Shown: positions 36,601-38,459 of the stretch, piece by piece
Layout: every line of letters starts with the position of its first letter
How positions within the stretch are numbered: the stretch's first letter is position 1
IMG/VR virus record: IMGVR_UViG_3300025115_000030
Location: 1 to 38,459 of that record
Direction: 5' to 3' (one strand)
Length of the DNA: 38,459 bases
DNA from: a virus
Made by a program: the position numbers and the translations under genes
The notes under the pieces: model-generated
The model's input: the letters and a program-made list of their open reading frames with translations, nothing else
Database searches by the model: none
Told to the model about the DNA's origin: nothing

Positions 36601-36813
36601 ATGCGCTGCTATCTGGTAACAGGCCCGGGCGCCAAGCGCTACGCGGCCACGAACGCGGATGCTCGCGCCAAGCGTGACGAGCTGGTCGAGCAGCTGGGCT
36701 GCAAGAAGAAGGACGTCGAGATTGAGCAGACCGGCGTGCCGACCGCCAAGGCCGAGCTGCTCGAGTTTATCAACGGCCTGTGCGCTGAGCTCGACGAGGG
36801 CGAAGAGTCATGA
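36601..36813 (+). CDS. Hypothetical small protein
   Basis: A 70-residue protein with a good AAGGAG ribosome-binding site at 36589-36594. It begins MRCYLVTGPGAKRYAATNADA, then has a helical charged middle (RAKRDELVEQLGCKKKDVEIEQ) and an acidic tail ELDEGEES. Two Cys are present but no metal motif. The family is unknown. It overlaps ThyX by four bases and begins the operon that runs across the genome junction. Confidence 0.8.
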   Translation: MRCYLVTGPGAKRYAATNADARAKRDELVEQLGCKKKDVEIEQTGVPTAKAELLEFINGLCAELDEGEES

Positions 36814-37478
36814 GCCAAGTCCGTCTGATCGCTTTCACGCAGCCCATCGAGCTTGATGGCGTTCAGACGGGCGAGGAGCTGGTGGCCTACTGCGCTCGGG
36901 TCTCGAACCCGAGCAACCAAGCCAACCACGAGACGGCCCCTCGTCTGCTGAACTACCTGACTCGCAACCACCACTGGTCGCCGTTCGAGATGGCCCACGC
37001 CGTCATGGAGATCCAGACAACCCGCGACATCGCCCGGCAGATTCTGCGCCACCGCTCGTTCTCGTTCCAAGAGTTCAGCCAGCGGTACGCCGAGGTCACC
37101 GACGATGTGATGCTCCGCGAAGCCCGTCTGCAAGACACCAAGAACCGCCAGAACAGCACTGAGACCGATGATGCTGAGTTGCAACGCCAGTGGTGCACGC
37201 TGCAAAGCCGAACAGCTGAGCTGACCCGCCAGACCTACCAGTGGGCCTTGGAGCAAGGTATCGCGAAGGAGGTGGCCAGGGCGGTCTTGCCTGAGGGCCT
37301 GACCGTCAGCCGGTTGTACATGGCAGGTTCGATCCGCAGTTGGATTCACTACATCCAACTCCGTGCCGGCAACGGTACCCAGAAGGAGCATCGTGAGCTT
37401 GCGGTCATGTGCCGCCTCGCTCTGCTCCATGTCATGCCCTCACTCAAGGAGATTCTCGATGCAACGCAAGACCACTAA
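36810..37478 (+). CDS. thyX: Flavin-dependent thymidylate synthase
   Basis: A 222-residue ThyX, which makes dTMP from dUMP using methylenetetrahydrofolate and FAD. The signature RHRxxSxxxxSxRY is exact as RHRSFSFQEFSQRY (residues 80-93). Also visible are NHHWSPFEMAHAVMEI before it and the C-terminal AGSIRSWIHYIQLRAG. The start overlaps the stop of the 36601 gene. Since the window also holds a ThyA-fold enzyme with an altered specificity residue, ThyX is the likely source of dTMP. Confidence 0.96.
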   Translation: MSQVRLIAFTQPIELDGVQTGEELVAYCARVSNPSNQANHETAPRLLNYLTRNHHWSPFEMAHAVMEIQTTRDIARQILRHRSFSFQEFSQRYAEVTDDVMLREARLQDTKNRQNSTETDDAELQRQWCTLQSRTAELTRQTYQWALEQGIAKEVARAVLPEGLTVSRLYMAGSIRSWIHYIQLRAGNGTQKEHRELAVMCRLALLHVMPSLKEILDATQDH

Positions 37479-37722
37479 GACCGACCCTAAGAAGGACATG
37501 GTCAACCACCCGCCCCACTACGCCGAGACCGACAACGGGGTTGAGTGCATCGACGCCATCCGTGCCGCCCTGGGCCGGGAGCAGTTCATCGGTTTCCTGC
37601 GTGGCCAGGTCATCAAGTACCAGTGGCGCCTGGGCAAGAAGGCTGACTCGGTCGAGGACAACCGCAAGGCCATCTGGTACGCCACCAAACTGGACGAGGT
37701 GCTGAATGAACTGGAGGCGTGA
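37459..37722 (+). CDS. DUF3310 family protein
   Basis: An 87-residue protein from ATG 37459, overlapping the ThyX end by 20 bases, behind AAGGAG. It matches the DUF3310 pattern: VNHPPHY, then ECIDAIRAALG, GFLRGQVIKYQWRLGKK and KAIWYATKLDEVL. Members are common in phages and sometimes called nucleotide kinase-like, but no activity is established. Its overlap with ThyX suggests co-expression in nucleotide metabolism. Confidence 0.9.
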   Translation: MQRKTTKTDPKKDMVNHPPHYAETDNGVECIDAIRAALGREQFIGFLRGQVIKYQWRLGKKADSVEDNRKAIWYATKLDEVLNELEA

Positions 37723-37864
37723 TCGCTACGGCGCCAGCAACTGGCGTGAGTTCATCGTGAGCTGGTCGGTCCTGTTGCTCGGTGGCCCAGTATCTTTGGT
37801 GCTGACCGGCTTGGCCTTCAAACTCATGTGGCTGCTGTTCAAGTTTGGATGGAGTCTGGTATGA
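37706..37864 (+). CDS. 52-residue membrane protein
   Basis: A short ORF from ATG 37706, overlapping the DUF3310 end by 17 bases and the DnaJ-like start by four. After a basic start MNWRRDRYGASNWRE there are two close hydrophobic helices, FIVSWSVLLLGGPVSLVLTG and LAFKLMWLLFKFGWSLV. Overlaps on both sides and dense coding support translation. The function is unknown; it may affect the host membrane early in infection. Confidence 0.65.
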   Translation: MNWRRDRYGASNWREFIVSWSVLLLGGPVSLVLTGLAFKLMWLLFKFGWSLV

Positions 37865-38139
37865 GCAAGGCGTTCGCGACTCTAGGTCTGACTGAGACCG
37901 CGACGCCTGATGAGGTCAAGGCGAAGTGGCGTGAGTTGGTCATGGTCCACCACCCCGACCGCGGCGGCAACGCCTTTGAGTTCAACGAGATCCGTAAGGC
38001 CTACAAGGTCGCTATGGAAGAAGCCAGCGCGCCCAAACCCTGCAGCACCTGTTCAGGCAGCGGCAAGGTCAAGCAGACGCACGGCTTCCATAGCATCGAC
38101 ATGCCTTGCCCAGCCTGCGGAGGTTCAGGCCATGCCTAA
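37861..38139 (+). CDS. Mini DnaJ-like co-chaperone with half zinc finger
   Basis: A 92-residue protein. Residues 1-55 form a J-domain (AFATLGLTETATPDEVKAKWRELVMVHHPDRGG with the HPD tripeptide and FNEIRKAYKVAME). The rest contains exactly two CxxCxGxG repeats, CSTCSGSGK and CPACGGSG, half the usual four of DnaJ. It lacks the G/F region and substrate domain. It may recruit host DnaK to a phage protein, such as the initiator or replisome. It starts in the stop of the 37706 gene and its end overlaps the 38132 gene by eight bases. Confidence 0.9.
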   Translation: MSKAFATLGLTETATPDEVKAKWRELVMVHHPDRGGNAFEFNEIRKAYKVAMEEASAPKPCSTCSGSGKVKQTHGFHSIDMPCPACGGSGHA

Positions 38140-38459
38140 GAAGCAAAAGACCGTGCAGGTTGGCTCGAAGGAGTATCACGACTCACTGATCAAGCACTAC
38201 GCGGTCCGCTGCACCGCGTTGATGCATGGCCGAGGGAACCTCAGTCGCGACGATCTTGAGTACCTCATGGTCGCTGCTTCGAAGCTGAAGGACGAACGAC
38301 TGAAGCAATGCATCGCCGAACTGGTTGGCTGGGGCGACGAGGAGCGGGCTGAGCTCGAGACCATGCTGGCCTTGGGCTGCACAGCCGCATGGCTTCACAG
38401 CCCAAGCAGGATGCGCGAAGCCGCCATGCGGGTCAGTCTGAAGTACTACATGAAGGAGA
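38132..38459 (+). CDS. Hypothetical early protein, 5' part (continues at position 1)
   Basis: Begins at ATG 38132 inside the DnaJ-like gene: MPKKQKTVQVGSKEYHDSLI, then HYAVRCTALMHGRGNLSRDD. It runs off the window in frame and continues as the ORF at 1-248, giving about 122 residues. The sequence is charged and helical, and no family is recognised. In this copy the hairpin loop at 38380-38397 is inverted relative to the left end, changing seven residues in the middle of the protein. Confidence 0.75.
   Translation, partial: MPKKQKTVQVGSKEYHDSLIKHYAVRCTALMHGRGNLSRDDLEYLMVAASKLKDERLKQCIAELVGWGDEERAELETMLALGCTAAWLHSPSRMREAAMRVSLKYYMKE
38253..38459. repeat. Right copy of the 207-bp terminal redundancy
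   Basis: Identical to 1-207 apart from the inverted loop at 38380-38397. See the left copy. Confidence 0.95.
38372..38405. repeat. Hairpin with 18-bp loop in orientation B
   Basis: Arms TTGGGCTG (38372-38379) and CAGCCCAA (38398-38405) are the same as at 120-153. The loop CACAGCCGCATGGCTTCA is the exact reverse complement of the loop at 128-145. Confidence 0.9.

Overview
The window is an essentially complete genome of a tailed phage of podovirus type from a GC-rich bacterial host (I infer Proteobacteria from base composition and sigma70-like promoters; the host cannot be named). Positions 1-207 recur at 38253-38459, so the sequence is a circular map of about 38.25 kb opened inside a gene. 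The repeat is perfect except for an 18-bp hairpin loop that is inverted between the copies. There is no integrase, CI-like repressor, phage RNA polymerase or tRNA, so a lytic phage using host RNA polymerase is most likely.

Layout: rightward genes run from 33.5 kb through the end, across the junction, to 13.1 kb. First come a possible regulator, a primase-helicase, ThyX, a DnaJ-like protein and small proteins. Then come DNA ligase, a zinc-cluster protein that may bind ssDNA, a family A DNA polymerase, a Cas4/RecB-like nuclease, a DEDDh exonuclease, a VRR-NUC nuclease and a SNF2-type helicase. Last is a nucleotide or base-modification block: methyltransferase, MazG-like pyrophosphohydrolase, kinase fused to a second domain, ThyA-like enzyme with the dCMP-type Asp, and dCMP deaminase. 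A leftward block from 33.16 kb down to 13.2 kb holds terS-terL-portal-scaffold-coat-gp4-gp10-like genes, ejection proteins, a P22-type tailspike, an S74 fibre and the lysis cassette. The virion is P22-like, while the replication module is unlike P22. The blocks converge on a bidirectional terminator at 13.14 kb and diverge from an AT-rich, iteron-like region at 33.33-33.45 kb.

Regulation: seven promoters share TTTAC(A/G), a 17-bp spacer and a TAnnAT -10 box. The two leftward (late) promoters each carry a related 21-bp palindrome right at the expected transcript start. The rightward promoters P1, P2 and P3 begin transcripts whose leaders share TGCTGAGG(A/G)G. Promoter P4 starts an RNA that folds into a 17-bp closed stem followed by UUUU. 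Its loop is perfectly complementary over 17 nt to the P2 leader ribosome-binding site, over 13 nt to the P3 leader and over 10 nt to the P1 leader. I read this as a candidate phage-encoded antisense small RNA coordinating several phage operons, and it is the most notable feature here.

A second theme is possible DNA base modification. The phage has ThyX for dTMP, and separately a ThyA-fold enzyme with Asp where dUMP-specific enzymes have Asn, as in dCMP hydroxymethylases. This sits beside a kinase fusion, a methyltransferase, a dCMP deaminase and a MazG-like enzyme.
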